Source of the DNA: Methylococcales bacterium
GTDB lineage: Bacteria > Pseudomonadota > Gammaproteobacteria > Methylococcales > Methylomonadaceae
NCBI GenBank assembly: GCA_030949405.1
Contig: JAUZSN010000002.1
Location: forward strand, 1,178,001 to 1,242,000
Direction: 5' to 3'
DNA length: 64,000 bases
The notes under the pieces are model-generated. The model was not told where the DNA came from, searched no databases, and saw only the letters and a list, made by a program, of their open reading frames with translations. The position numbers were made by a program, and so were the translations under genes. Below, piece after piece: positions 29,611 to 37,894 of this stretch. Positions within the stretch are counted from its first letter, which is position 1. Each line of letters starts with the position of its first letter.

Positions 29611-31428
29611 ATGACAGACTTTCATTTTATTCGGCCTTTTTGGCTGCTCGCTTTAATTCCTTGTTTTATTTTTATTTTCCTTGCCATCCGACATAAATTA
29701 CAACGAGGAAGTTGGGTTAACGTTTGTGATGAAGCCTTACTGCCTTATATATTAGAGCAAATGCCTATGGCTCAAAAAAAAGGTAATTTAATCAGTACTT
29801 CGGTTGCCTCTATACTCGCTATTTTAGCGATAGCAGGCCCGACTTGGGAACGTTTGCCTGTGCCTGTTTTTAGAAATGATTCAGGGTTAGTGATTGCATT
29901 AGATTTATCGCGTTCAATGCTGGCTAATGATGTTAAACCCAGTCGATTAGTTCGCGCTAAATATAAAATTTCCGATATATTGGCGCAACGTAAGGACGGA
30001 CAAACCGCGTTAGTTGTTTATGCGGGGGATGCTTTTACGGTAACCCCACTAACAACGGATAATGCAACGATTACCGCGCAATTAAACGCACTGACCCCTG
30101 AGATTATTCCAAGTTCAGGGTCAAATACGGTTTTAGCCTTAGAGCAATCGGTTGATTTATTCAAACAAGCAGGATTACAAAAAGGTCATATATTATTAGT
30201 CACCGATGAGGTGAATTTAGAGGAAAGTCTTCGTTTTGTAAAAGAGTCGGTCAATCATACGTTATCGGTCTTAGCCGTAGGTACCGAAACGGGCGCCCCT
30301 GTTAAATTATCACAAGGGGGATTTTTAAAGGATAGTTTAGGTCATATTGTGGTTCCGAAGTTATCCGTGAGTGATTTAAAGCAATTGGCCTCGGTGGGTG
30401 GGGGAATGTTCCAAAAAATCACCGATAATGAAGATGATATTAAAAATTTATTAAAGACTTTTGATTCATTAGTGACTAAAACAGAAGGGAAAGAGGCGCA
30501 AGATGATTTGTTATTAGAGCAATGGAATGACAAAGGGGCTTGGTTGCTATTAGGCGTATTGCTTTTGGTTGCTGCAAATTTTAGACGAGGGCTATTAATG
30601 TTGGCCTTGGTCATAATGTTACCGATTCCAAAAAATAGTTATGCCGTGGAATGGCAAGATTTATGGGAAACAAATAATCAGCAAGCAAGCGAACTTTATA
30701 AGCAACAAGACTATTCAGGCGCGGCTGAAACCTTTGATGATCCAAATTGGAAGGCCAGTGCTTATTATAAAGCAGGGCAGTATGATAAGGTTTTAGAGGC
30801 ATTGAAAGATGAAAAAACAGTGGATAGTTTTTATAACCAAGGTAATGCACTGGCTAAGATGGGGCAATTAGAAGCGGCGGTTAAACGTTATGAAGAAGCC
30901 TTAAAATTGAGTGCGGATACGGATGTTTCTTATAATAAAAAATTAGTTGAGGAACAGTTAGAGCAGCAGAAAAAAGAACAAGAGCAGAAAGATAAATCAA
31001 ATAAATCAGATAAACCTAAAGAGGGGGATAAGGATAAGCAGGGGGATTCTAAAGAATCTGAAAATTCAAAGGATGATCCGTCTTCCGATTCTAAAAACTC
31101 TGAAAATTCCGCCTCGTCTAAAGATAATAAAGAACCTGAGCAGCCATCTAAGGCAGAGAATAAAGAAAACTCTGAAAAAACGGATGAAGAAAAAGCGGCG
31201 GATAAGGCATCTCAGCAGGCTGAAAAAGAATCGCCAGAAGAAAAAGATGAAAATAAACAAGCCGAGGCGGCATCTAAACAACACGAGCCAATTGATGAAA
31301 GTAAGCAGGCGGATGCTCAATGGTTAAAGCGTATTCCTGATGATCCCGCTGGTTTATTACGACGTAAGTTTCAATATCAATATAAACTTCGTCAACGTAA
31401 GGAAGATAAAAATAAACAGGCATGGTGA
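29611..31428 (+). CDS. BatB/BatC-like VWA and TPR membrane protein
   Basis: 605 residues from ATG 29611; a TTG two codons earlier is less likely. Two N-terminal transmembrane segments (about 9-27 and 60-76) precede a von Willebrand A domain with the metal site D98-L-S100-R-S102. A third membrane segment lies around 305-340. Two or three TPR-like repeats (NQGNALAKMGQLEAAVKRYE) and a long acidic-basic low-complexity tail follow. This is the Bat (aerotolerance) architecture, with BatB and BatC fused. The usual moxR, DUF58, batA and batD neighbours are missing; bluB follows after 4 bases. Confidence 0.82.
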   Translation: MTDFHFIRPFWLLALIPCFIFIFLAIRHKLQRGSWVNVCDEALLPYILEQMPMAQKKGNLISTSVASILAILAIAGPTWERLPVPVFRNDSGLVIALDLSRSMLANDVKPSRLVRAKYKISDILAQRKDGQTALVVYAGDAFTVTPLTTDNATITAQLNALTPEIIPSSGSNTVLALEQSVDLFKQAGLQKGHILLVTDEVNLEESLRFVKESVNHTLSVLAVGTETGAPVKLSQGGFLKDSLGHIVVPKLSVSDLKQLASVGGGMFQKITDNEDDIKNLLKTFDSLVTKTEGKEAQDDLLLEQWNDKGAWLLLGVLLLVAANFRRGLLMLALVIMLPIPKNSYAVEWQDLWETNNQQASELYKQQDYSGAAETFDDPNWKASAYYKAGQYDKVLEALKDEKTVDSFYNQGNALAKMGQLEAAVKRYEEALKLSADTDVSYNKKLVEEQLEQQKKEQEQKDKSNKSDKPKEGDKDKQGDSKESENSKDDPSSDSKNSENSASSKDNKEPEQPSKAENKENSEKTDEEKAADKASQQAEKESPEEKDENKQAEAASKQHEPIDESKQADAQWLKRIPDDPAGLLRRKFQYQYKLRQRKEDKNKQAW

Positions 31429-31432
31429 TGAA

Positions 31433-32077
31433 ATGAATAAACATTGTTTTGAAGAGAGCGAACGCCGAGGCGTTTATCGGGCGATTGCGGAACGTCGTGA
31501 TATGCGACATTTTTTACCTGATCCTGTTGATGAAGCGGTCTTGGCGCGTTTGCTGGAAGCAGCACATCACGCTGGAAGTGTGGGCTTAATGCAGCCGTGG
31601 CGGTTTATTCGGATTACGTCCCTTAAACGCCGACAGGAAATTCATCAGCTTGTTGAGGCGGAGCGTTTACAAACGGCAAAAGCATTAGGTGAGCGTGAAG
31701 ATGAGTTCATGGCATTAAAGGTCGAGGGTATTCTCGAATGTGGCGAGTTATTAGTGGTCGCGCTACCTGACCAGCGTGAATCACATATTTTTGGTCGTCG
31801 CACCTTACCTGAAATGGATGTGGCTTCCTGTGCCTGTGCGATTCAAAATTTATGGTTAGCGGCTCGTGCTGAAGGGTTAGGTTTAGGGTGGGTTTCTCTA
31901 TTTGATCCTGATGCGTTGGCAACCTTATTAAAAATGCCTATAGGGAGTCGTGCCATCGCTATTTTATGTTTAGGTCATGTCGAAAAATTTTATCCGAAAC
32001 CCATGCTCGAACTTGAAAACTGGGCAAGTGCGCGATCGTTAAATGAATTTATTTTTGAAAATAGTTGGGGAAAATAA
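31433..32077 (+). CDS. bluB: 5,6-dimethylbenzimidazole synthase
   Basis: Flavin-destroying enzyme of the nitroreductase fold that makes the lower ligand of vitamin B12. It has 214 residues. The ATG at 31433 gives MNKHCFEESERRGVYRAIAE, and upstream in-frame codons lie inside the VWA gene. RRDMRHFLPDPV, AAHHAGSVGLMQPWRFI and EGLGLGWVSLFDPDAL are BluB motifs. No other cobalamin gene is nearby. Confidence 0.9.
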   Translation: MNKHCFEESERRGVYRAIAERRDMRHFLPDPVDEAVLARLLEAAHHAGSVGLMQPWRFIRITSLKRRQEIHQLVEAERLQTAKALGEREDEFMALKVEGILECGELLVVALPDQRESHIFGRRTLPEMDVASCACAIQNLWLAARAEGLGLGWVSLFDPDALATLLKMPIGSRAIAILCLGHVEKFYPKPMLELENWASARSLNEFIFENSWGK

Positions 32078-32093
32078 CTAAAGTCCCCCTATT

Positions 32094-32369
32094 TCAATCA
32101 CTTTTTTTGGACATCAGGTATTTAAATCCCGTTGCACAAAGAAGTGCAAACACAATATAGGCATAGCGGCTAATAAAAATTAATAACGGGCTTTGATTAT
32201 GAAGGGCACTATCTTTTATTGAGGGGTTAATAAAGTAACTCCAAAATAAGGCACTAATAAAATAAACAACAATACCCGCTGTTGCCCAGGCAATAGGTTT
32301 TTGTCCTGAGCTTTTAGCTGTTTTGTAAAACCAAACGGTAATTAATAGTGCGGCGATAGGTGCAAACAT
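32094..32369 (-). CDS. Small three-helix membrane protein, unknown
   Basis: 91 residues with three hydrophobic segments (about 2-15, 24-45 and 62-83). No family recognised. It is transcribed after rhlB with an 11-base gap, probably in the same unit. Confidence 0.6.
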   Translation of the reverse strand: MFAPIAALLITVWFYKTAKSSGQKPIAWATAGIVVYFISALFWSYFINPSIKDSALHNQSPLLIFISRYAYIVFALLCATGFKYLMSKKSD

Positions 32370-32380
32370 GAGGCGATCCT

Positions 32381-33643
32381 TTAGGTTCTAGGTGGGGATG
32401 TTTTAGTTTTTGCGGCTTGAATGGCTGATTTTTTTTGAGGTTTAAATTTAGGCTTTGTGCGTTTAGCCGGTTTAATTAATTCGACTAATAGGTCTTCGTC
32501 AATGCTTAAAACAGGAATTTTTTGAGCAATAAAATCTTCAATATCAGGCATGTAATAAGCATATTCCTCACAAACAAAACTGATGGCCTCACCTTTAGCA
32601 CCAAAACGAGCGGTTCGTCCTATTCGGTGGACATAATCTTCGGCATCTTGGGGAAGATCATAATTAATAACATGAGATACATCTGCGATATGCAAACCCC
32701 GTGCGGCTACATCGGTTGCAATCATTAAGTTGAGTTTGTTTTCTTGGAAACTTGCCAGTAATTTTTGACGTTTATCCTGAGGAACATCGCCACTTAAGAC
32801 CGCGACATTATAGCCATTAATACTTAAGTAGCTATCCAGTTCTTCGGCGCATTTTTTAGTATTAACAAAAACAATACTTCGTTGTGGCTTACGTTGTTTA
32901 AGTATGCCGACTAGCAAGGCTATTTTTTGCTGGTTAGACGGGCAATAAGCACTTTGCTTAATCGATTTTGAGGTCACTTGTTCGGTTTCTATTTTAACCG
33001 TAATCGGATTGTTCATGTGTTCGTAAGCTAATTCCGTGACTTTATAAGAGAGTGTCGCAGAGAACAGCATACTAAGACGCTTTTCGGGTGCGGGCATTTG
33101 CCGCAATAAAAAACGAATATCTTTAATAAAGCCCAAATCAAACATTCGATCCGCCTCATCAAGCACCATTACTTGAATGTTGGCCAGAGTAAACACTTTT
33201 TGTCGGTAGAAATCAATGATGCGTCCAGGGGTTCCAATGATAATATCAACATTGGTTTTAATTTTATCTAACTGTTTTTGATAATCCGTTCCCCCGTAAA
33301 TAAGGGCTGTTTTAAAGCCGAGATGTTTACCGAGTTGAAGCGCATCTTTATGGATTTGAATGGCAAGCTCTCGGGTGGGCGCGATAATGATAGCCCGAGG
33401 ATTTTTTAATTTTTTATTGTCATCATTAATGAGCTTTTGAAAGGTGGCTAACAAAAAGGTGGCGGTTTTACCTGTTCCTGTTTGTGCCTGCCCCATGACA
33501 TCTTTTTCGCGTAACGATAGGGGCAAGGTTCTATCTTGAATAGGTGTGCAAAGATCAAAATTAGCCTCTTTTAACCCCCTGAGGATAGAAGAAGATAATT
33601 CTAAATTACTAAAACGTGTTTGAGTTAAGTGTGTATTATTCAT
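32381..33643 (-). CDS. rhlB: DEAD-box RNA helicase RhlB
   Basis: ATP-dependent RNA helicase, in E. coli a degradosome part. 420 residues. The Q motif is before residue 45 (CTPIQ), then AQTGTGKT, PTRELA, GTPGR, DEAD in VMVLDEADRMFDLG, SAT and HRIGRTARFG. The block RLSMLFSATLSYKVTELAYE is close to E. coli RhlB, and the divergent placement against trxA-rho is the same as in E. coli. The basic tail (PKFKPQKKSAIQ) is typical. Confidence 0.92.
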   Translation of the reverse strand: MNNTHLTQTRFSNLELSSSILRGLKEANFDLCTPIQDRTLPLSLREKDVMGQAQTGTGKTATFLLATFQKLINDDNKKLKNPRAIIIAPTRELAIQIHKDALQLGKHLGFKTALIYGGTDYQKQLDKIKTNVDIIIGTPGRIIDFYRQKVFTLANIQVMVLDEADRMFDLGFIKDIRFLLRQMPAPEKRLSMLFSATLSYKVTELAYEHMNNPITVKIETEQVTSKSIKQSAYCPSNQQKIALLVGILKQRKPQRSIVFVNTKKCAEELDSYLSINGYNVAVLSGDVPQDKRQKLLASFQENKLNLMIATDVAARGLHIADVSHVINYDLPQDAEDYVHRIGRTARFGAKGEAISFVCEEYAYYMPDIEDFIAQKIPVLSIDEDLLVELIKPAKRTKPKFKPQKKSAIQAAKTKTSPPRT

Positions 33644-33683
33644 TGCTATAGGATAACTTAAAAATGAAATTGATTGAAATTGA

Positions 33684-33713
33684 TTGACAAGATAATGCCA
33701 ATTCTCCTATAGT
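33684..33713 (+). promoter_or_regulatory. Sigma-70 promoter of trxA
   Basis: TTGACA at 33684-33689, an 18-base spacer and TATAGT at 33708-33713, 29 bases before the trxA GTG. A perfect -35 with a five-of-six -10. Confidence 0.75.
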
Positions 33714-33742
33714 CGTAGTTTTTAGTATTTTGGAGAAATAGC

Positions 33743-34078
33743 GTGAGCGACTCAGTCATTTCTGTAACGGATAGTGATTTTAAACAAGTGGTTCTTAGTT
33801 CTGATGTGCCTGTTTTAGTGGATTATTGGGCAGAATGGTGTGGCCCTTGTAAAATGATTGCCCCTATTTTAGAGCAAGTTTCGGTTGAATATGCGGATAA
33901 AATAGTAGTAGTTAAATTAAATATAGATGAAAATCAAGAAACCCCTATGACTTACGGCGTACGGGGTATTCCTACGTTAATGATTTTTAAAGACGGTGAA
34001 GTCGAAGCAACTAAAGTAGGCTCGTTAACAAAATCAGCGCTTGTTGATTTTATTAAGACGGTTGATAAGAGTATTTAA
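33743..34078 (+). CDS. trxA: Thioredoxin 1
   Basis: Cytoplasmic disulfide reductase of 111 residues with active site W32-C33-G34-P35-C36. The cis-proline loop is RGIPTLMIF. The start codon is GTG, preceded by GGAGAAATAGC. It is followed by its own terminator and then rho, the standard gammaproteobacterial arrangement. Confidence 0.95.
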   Translation: MSDSVISVTDSDFKQVVLSSDVPVLVDYWAEWCGPCKMIAPILEQVSVEYADKIVVVKLNIDENQETPMTYGVRGIPTLMIFKDGEVEATKVGSLTKSALVDFIKTVDKSI

Positions 34079-34090
34079 TCACGCTGTTTA

Positions 34091-34133
34091 AAAACTAAGT
34101 ACGCTATAAAAACTTAGACGTGCTTAGTTTTTT
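34091..34133 (+). terminator. Rho-independent terminator after trxA
   Basis: AAAACTAAGTACG pairs with CGTGCTTAGTTTT (one G-T wobble) around a 15-base loop, ending in a T run. Confidence 0.8.
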
Positions 34134-34278
34134 ACGCTATAATTCCCCCTCATTGCATTAATGCTATCCTAGCACTTCTGAGCAATAAACCGTCAAATCA
34201 TCTTAAAACTCTACAGCCTTCACGGTTGTCACGGATTTTTCCGTCGTTTTGCATCCTAAATTCCCCCTTTATATATAT

Positions 34279-35540
34279 ATGAATCTTACTGAGTTAAAAT
34301 TAAAATCCATTAGTCAAGTTATAGAAATAGCAGAATCTTTAGGATTAGATAATGTCGCCAGAACCCGAAAACAGGAACTTATTTTTGCTATTTTAAAAGC
34401 CCAAGCAAAAAGTGGTGAGGATATTTATGGGGATGGTGTTTTAGAAATTTTGCAAGATGGTTTTGGTTTTTTACGAACACCCGGGTGTTCTTATTTAGCA
34501 GGCCCTGATGATATTTATATTTCACCCAGTCAAATTAGGCGCTTTAACCTTAGAACAGGGGATACCGTTAGTGGTAAAATTAGGCCACCTAAAGACAGTG
34601 AGCGTTATTTTGCGATGCTCAAGGTTGAAAAAATTAACTATGAATCTCCTGAAAATGCAAAACATAAAATCCTCTTTTCTAATTTAACTCCTCTTTTTGC
34701 CAATAAACGTTTTGTTTTAGAACAAGGCAATGGAACCAGTGAGGATTTAACAGGGCGGATTATTGATCTTATTGCGCCGATTGGGAAAGGCCAGCGGGGA
34801 TTGATTGTATCTCCCCCTAAGGCAGGTAAAACTATGATTTTACAGCATATAGCCCATGCGATTGCTGAAAAAAGTCCCGACTGTTACCTTATTGTTTTAT
34901 TGATTGATGAACGCCCAGAAGAAGTCACCGAGATGCAGCGTTGTGTCCGTGGTGAAGTAGTTTCCAGTACGTTTGATGAACCTGCAACCCGTCATGTGCA
35001 AGTGGCCGATATGGTCATTGAAAAAGCCCGGCGTTTGGTCGAGCATAAACACGATGTAGTTATTTTGTTAGATTCAATTACACGTTTAGCACGAGCTTAT
35101 AATATGGTTGCGCCCTCCTCTGGAAAAATTTTATCAGGCGGGGTAGATGCCAATGCGTTGGAAAAACCGAAACGTTTTTTTTGGTGCGGCAAGAAATATT
35201 GAAGAAGGTGGAAGTTTAACGATTATTGCGACAGCCTTAGTGGATACGGGCTTCTCGTATGGATGAGGTTATTTTCGAGGAATTTAAAGGCACCGGTAAT
35301 ATGGAGCTGCATTTGGATCGAAAAATTGCTGAAAAACGCGTTTATCCTGCAATTAATATTAATCGTTCGGGAACACGACGTGAGGAATATTTGGTTGATC
35401 CTATTGAGTTACAGCAAACGTGGATTTTACGAAAAATTTTACAGCCAATGGATGAGATGGCAGGTTCTCAATTTTTGCTAGGAAAATTAAAAGATTTTAA
35501 AACGAACGCTGATTTTTTCTCATCAATGAGACGTAATTAA
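34279..35540 (+). pseudogene. rho: Transcription terminator Rho, two frameshifts
   Basis: RNA-dependent ATPase that ends transcripts. [20 protein letters not shown] at 34279 is the family start. The RNA-binding cold-shock-like domain (GFGFLRTPG), Walker A (SPPKAGKTM) and Walker B ([15 protein letters not shown]) read normally. After [12 protein letters not shown] an eight-T run (expected seven) shifts the frame near 35175. After VDTG an extra T near 35251 shifts it again, and reading resumes at [20 protein letters not shown]. As written, translation stops after about 308 residues and lacks the R-loop and arginine finger. Without the two Ts the gene is exactly 419 codons, the E. coli length, so this is either a very recent double mutation or a sequence error. 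Confidence 0.9.
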
Positions 35541-35587
35541 ATTTACAGTCCATTCGCTTAACTTATGGCTTCTAACGTATTCTTCTT

Positions 35588-35839
35588 ATGCGGATAATCT
35601 TACTTGGAACCTCAGCGTGTCATTTGTGCGAGCAAGCTAACGAGATATTAGCGACTTTACTGCTGCAATATCCAAAATTAAAACTAGAATTAGTTGATAT
35701 TGCAGAAGAGAGTCAATGGCAAGCGCGTTATGCGGTTAAAATTCCTGTTTTATATCACCCTGATAGCCAACATGAATTAGGCTGGCCTTTTAATGAACAG
35801 GATGTGACTCATTTTATTAATCAATTAAATCATGACTGA
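35588..35839 (+). CDS. Glutaredoxin-like protein (DUF836 type)
   Basis: 83 residues, starting MRIILLGTSACHLCEQANEI. C11-H-L-C14 is the redox motif and the proline in VKIPVLYHPD is the cis-proline of a thioredoxin fold. Small glutaredoxin-family proteins of this length are probable cytoplasmic thiol oxidoreductases, substrate unknown. It overlaps fumC by 8 bases. Confidence 0.75.
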   Translation: MRIILLGTSACHLCEQANEILATLLLQYPKLKLELVDIAEESQWQARYAVKIPVLYHPDSQHELGWPFNEQDVTHFINQLNHD

Positions 35840-37214
35840 AAATAATAGAGTAGAAAAAGATAGTATGGGAGCATTAGAGGTTCCCATGAATGCGCTGTAT
35901 GGGGCGCAAACACAGCGTGCGGTGAATAATTTTCCGATTAGTGGTTTAACGCTGCCTAACACCTTTATTAAGACGGTTGCGCTGATTAAAAAAACGGCGG
36001 CAACGGTTAATGTTAGTTTAGGCGAGTTGGAAGCCTCACGGGGTGATGCGATTATTAAAGCCGCTGATCTATTGATTAAAGGTGAACATGCCGAGCAGTT
36101 TCCTGTTGATGTTTTTCAAACAGGTTCCGGCACCAGTAGCAACATGAATGTTAATGAAGTGTTGGCTCGATTAGCCTCAGAACTATCAGGGGCGAACATT
36201 AGCCCTAATGATGATGTTAATAAAGGTCAAAGTAGTAATGATGTTATTCCGACGGCCATTCATGTAAGTGCCGTGATTGAATGTCAGCAACAGTTATTAC
36301 CTAACCTAGACTATTTAGCGACGGTGATTGAAACAAAGGCTGCCGCGTTAACGCACGTCACTAAAACGGGGCGGACGCATTTAATGGACGCGATGCCGAT
36401 TCGTTTAGATCAAGAACTTGGGGCGTGGGCGTTACAAATTCGTAATGGAATCGCTCGAATTGAAGCCTCTTTACCGAGACTTTATAAATTAGCGCAAGGA
36501 GGGACGGCGGTTGGTACAGGTATTAACGCTCACCCTGATTTTGCAGAAAAATTTAGTGACTGTTTGGCCGCAGAAACGGGCTTTCCGTTTGTGCCGAATG
36601 ATTCTTTTTTTGAAAGCTTAAGTTGTCAGGATGCAGTTGTCGAACTTTCGGGGCAGTGTAAAACCCTGAGTGTTAGTTTAATGAAAATTGCGAATGACTT
36701 GCGTTGGATGAACAGTGGGCCTTTAACCGGACTTTCAGAAATAGAATTAACCGCGTTACAACCTGGAAGTAGCATTATGCCAGGCAAAGTAAACCCCGTT
36801 ATTCCAGAATCTGTGGCAATGGTTGCCGCTCAAGTCATCGGTAATGATGCAACAATTACCGTCGCAGGACAGTCAGGAACCTTTCAATTAAATGTGATGT
36901 TGCCTGTCATTGCTTATAATATTTTACAAAGTATCGAGTTATTAGCCAATGTAAGTCGGGTCTTAGCAGATAAGGCGATCATGGATTTTGAAGTGCGTGA
37001 AGCGCATTTACAGGAAGGGTTAGCAAAAAATCCGATTCTAGTTACGGCGTTGAATCCTATTATTGGCTATTTAAAAGCCGCTGAAATAGCAAAAGCGGCT
37101 TATAAACAAGGACGACCTGTTGTCGATGTTGCTGTCGAAATGACGGATTTAACTCGAGGTGAGTTAGAAAAACTTTTAGAACCTAGCCATTTAACACGAG
37201 GGGGCGTGGGTTAA
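35832..37214 (+). CDS. fumC: Class II fumarate hydratase
   Basis: Iron-independent fumarase of the TCA cycle, 460 residues. VEKDSMGALEVPMNALYGAQ at the start, QTGSGTSSNMNVNEVLA, KTGRTHLMDAMP and the signature GSSIMPGKVNPV are present. The PGK form in the signature favours fumarase over aspartase, where PAK is usual. It starts inside the glutaredoxin gene and its stop overlaps that of the convergent lipoprotein gene. Confidence 0.93.
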   Translation: MTENNRVEKDSMGALEVPMNALYGAQTQRAVNNFPISGLTLPNTFIKTVALIKKTAATVNVSLGELEASRGDAIIKAADLLIKGEHAEQFPVDVFQTGSGTSSNMNVNEVLARLASELSGANISPNDDVNKGQSSNDVIPTAIHVSAVIECQQQLLPNLDYLATVIETKAAALTHVTKTGRTHLMDAMPIRLDQELGAWALQIRNGIARIEASLPRLYKLAQGGTAVGTGINAHPDFAEKFSDCLAAETGFPFVPNDSFFESLSCQDAVVELSGQCKTLSVSLMKIANDLRWMNSGPLTGLSEIELTALQPGSSIMPGKVNPVIPESVAMVAAQVIGNDATITVAGQSGTFQLNVMLPVIAYNILQSIELLANVSRVLADKAIMDFEVREAHLQEGLAKNPILVTALNPIIGYLKAAEIAKAAYKQGRPVVDVAVEMTDLTRGELEKLLEPSHLTRGGVG

Positions 37215-37654
37215 CTGTTATCCGCTGCAGGGGCTTCTTGTAAATCCTCTTCGTCTTCTTGTTGTTGTTCCTCAGAGGTTGCAATAACAGAGGCGAGGCA
37301 ATGGCCGATACTTTCAGAATAGATAACACGCGCTTTAAATAGCTCTTTTCCCGAACCAAAATCTTTGGTTAATTGGGCTAAGACTTCTTTAGGGTTTTCT
37401 GATTGAGTTAAGGTTAGCATCGTATTGTAATTACGATAGGCTGTCATCCGTGCGGGGTCAAATGCAAAAAATCCTGACATTTTTTGTGACGTTAAATCAA
37501 TGACACAGTCTGTCATGATTTGTGGGTCTAGTTTATAATCTTTAATGTCTTGTTCTTTTTGCATTTCTGCTAATACGGTTGCTTCATACTGATTTTTATC
37601 AGCACAGGCAGACAAGAATAATGCAACGAAGAGGATTAGCAGTCTTTTTTTCAT
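37211..37654 (-). CDS. Lipoprotein, unknown function
   Basis: 147 residues with a lipoprotein signal: MKKRLLILFVALFLSAC, lipobox LSAC with C17 as the lipidated residue. The mature part has two further cysteines (in TDCVIDL and GHCLASV) and an acidic glutamate-rich tail. No family recognised. The stop overlaps the fumC stop in convergent orientation. Confidence 0.7.
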   Translation of the reverse strand: MKKRLLILFVALFLSACADKNQYEATVLAEMQKEQDIKDYKLDPQIMTDCVIDLTSQKMSGFFAFDPARMTAYRNYNTMLTLTQSENPKEVLAQLTKDFGSGKELFKARVIYSESIGHCLASVIATSEEQQQEDEEDLQEAPAADNS

Positions 37655-37894
37655 AATAATATCGTGTATTGGGTTTAAAAATCTATTTAATCATAGGGCT
37701 TACCATTATACGCAGATAGCGGATTTCGTGTTTACTTAACATTGGCCCTTAACAAATTAACCCAATCCCTTTAGAATGGTCACGGTTGAATTGTAGGTAT
37801 CGACTTTAGAGGGATTTTTAAACCTTTAGTGGGTTACGCTTATCCTAGGTTCGTTAAAATTTACGTTTTCAATATTTAAGGGGAATGTTTCGCT

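Noticed and set aside
31066-31327. Long open frames on both strands over the VWA protein tail
   Set aside because: They arise from the low-complexity Lys/Glu/Ser tail; composition is biased and no start signals or homology are visible.
34114-34143. Promoter for rho at TTAGAC / TATAAT
   Set aside because: The -10 is good but the -35 is weak and lies inside the trxA terminator stem, so I do not list it as a feature.
34249-34278. TTG start for rho
   Set aside because: The residues before MNLTELK have no counterpart in Rho and the TTG has no good ribosome binding site.
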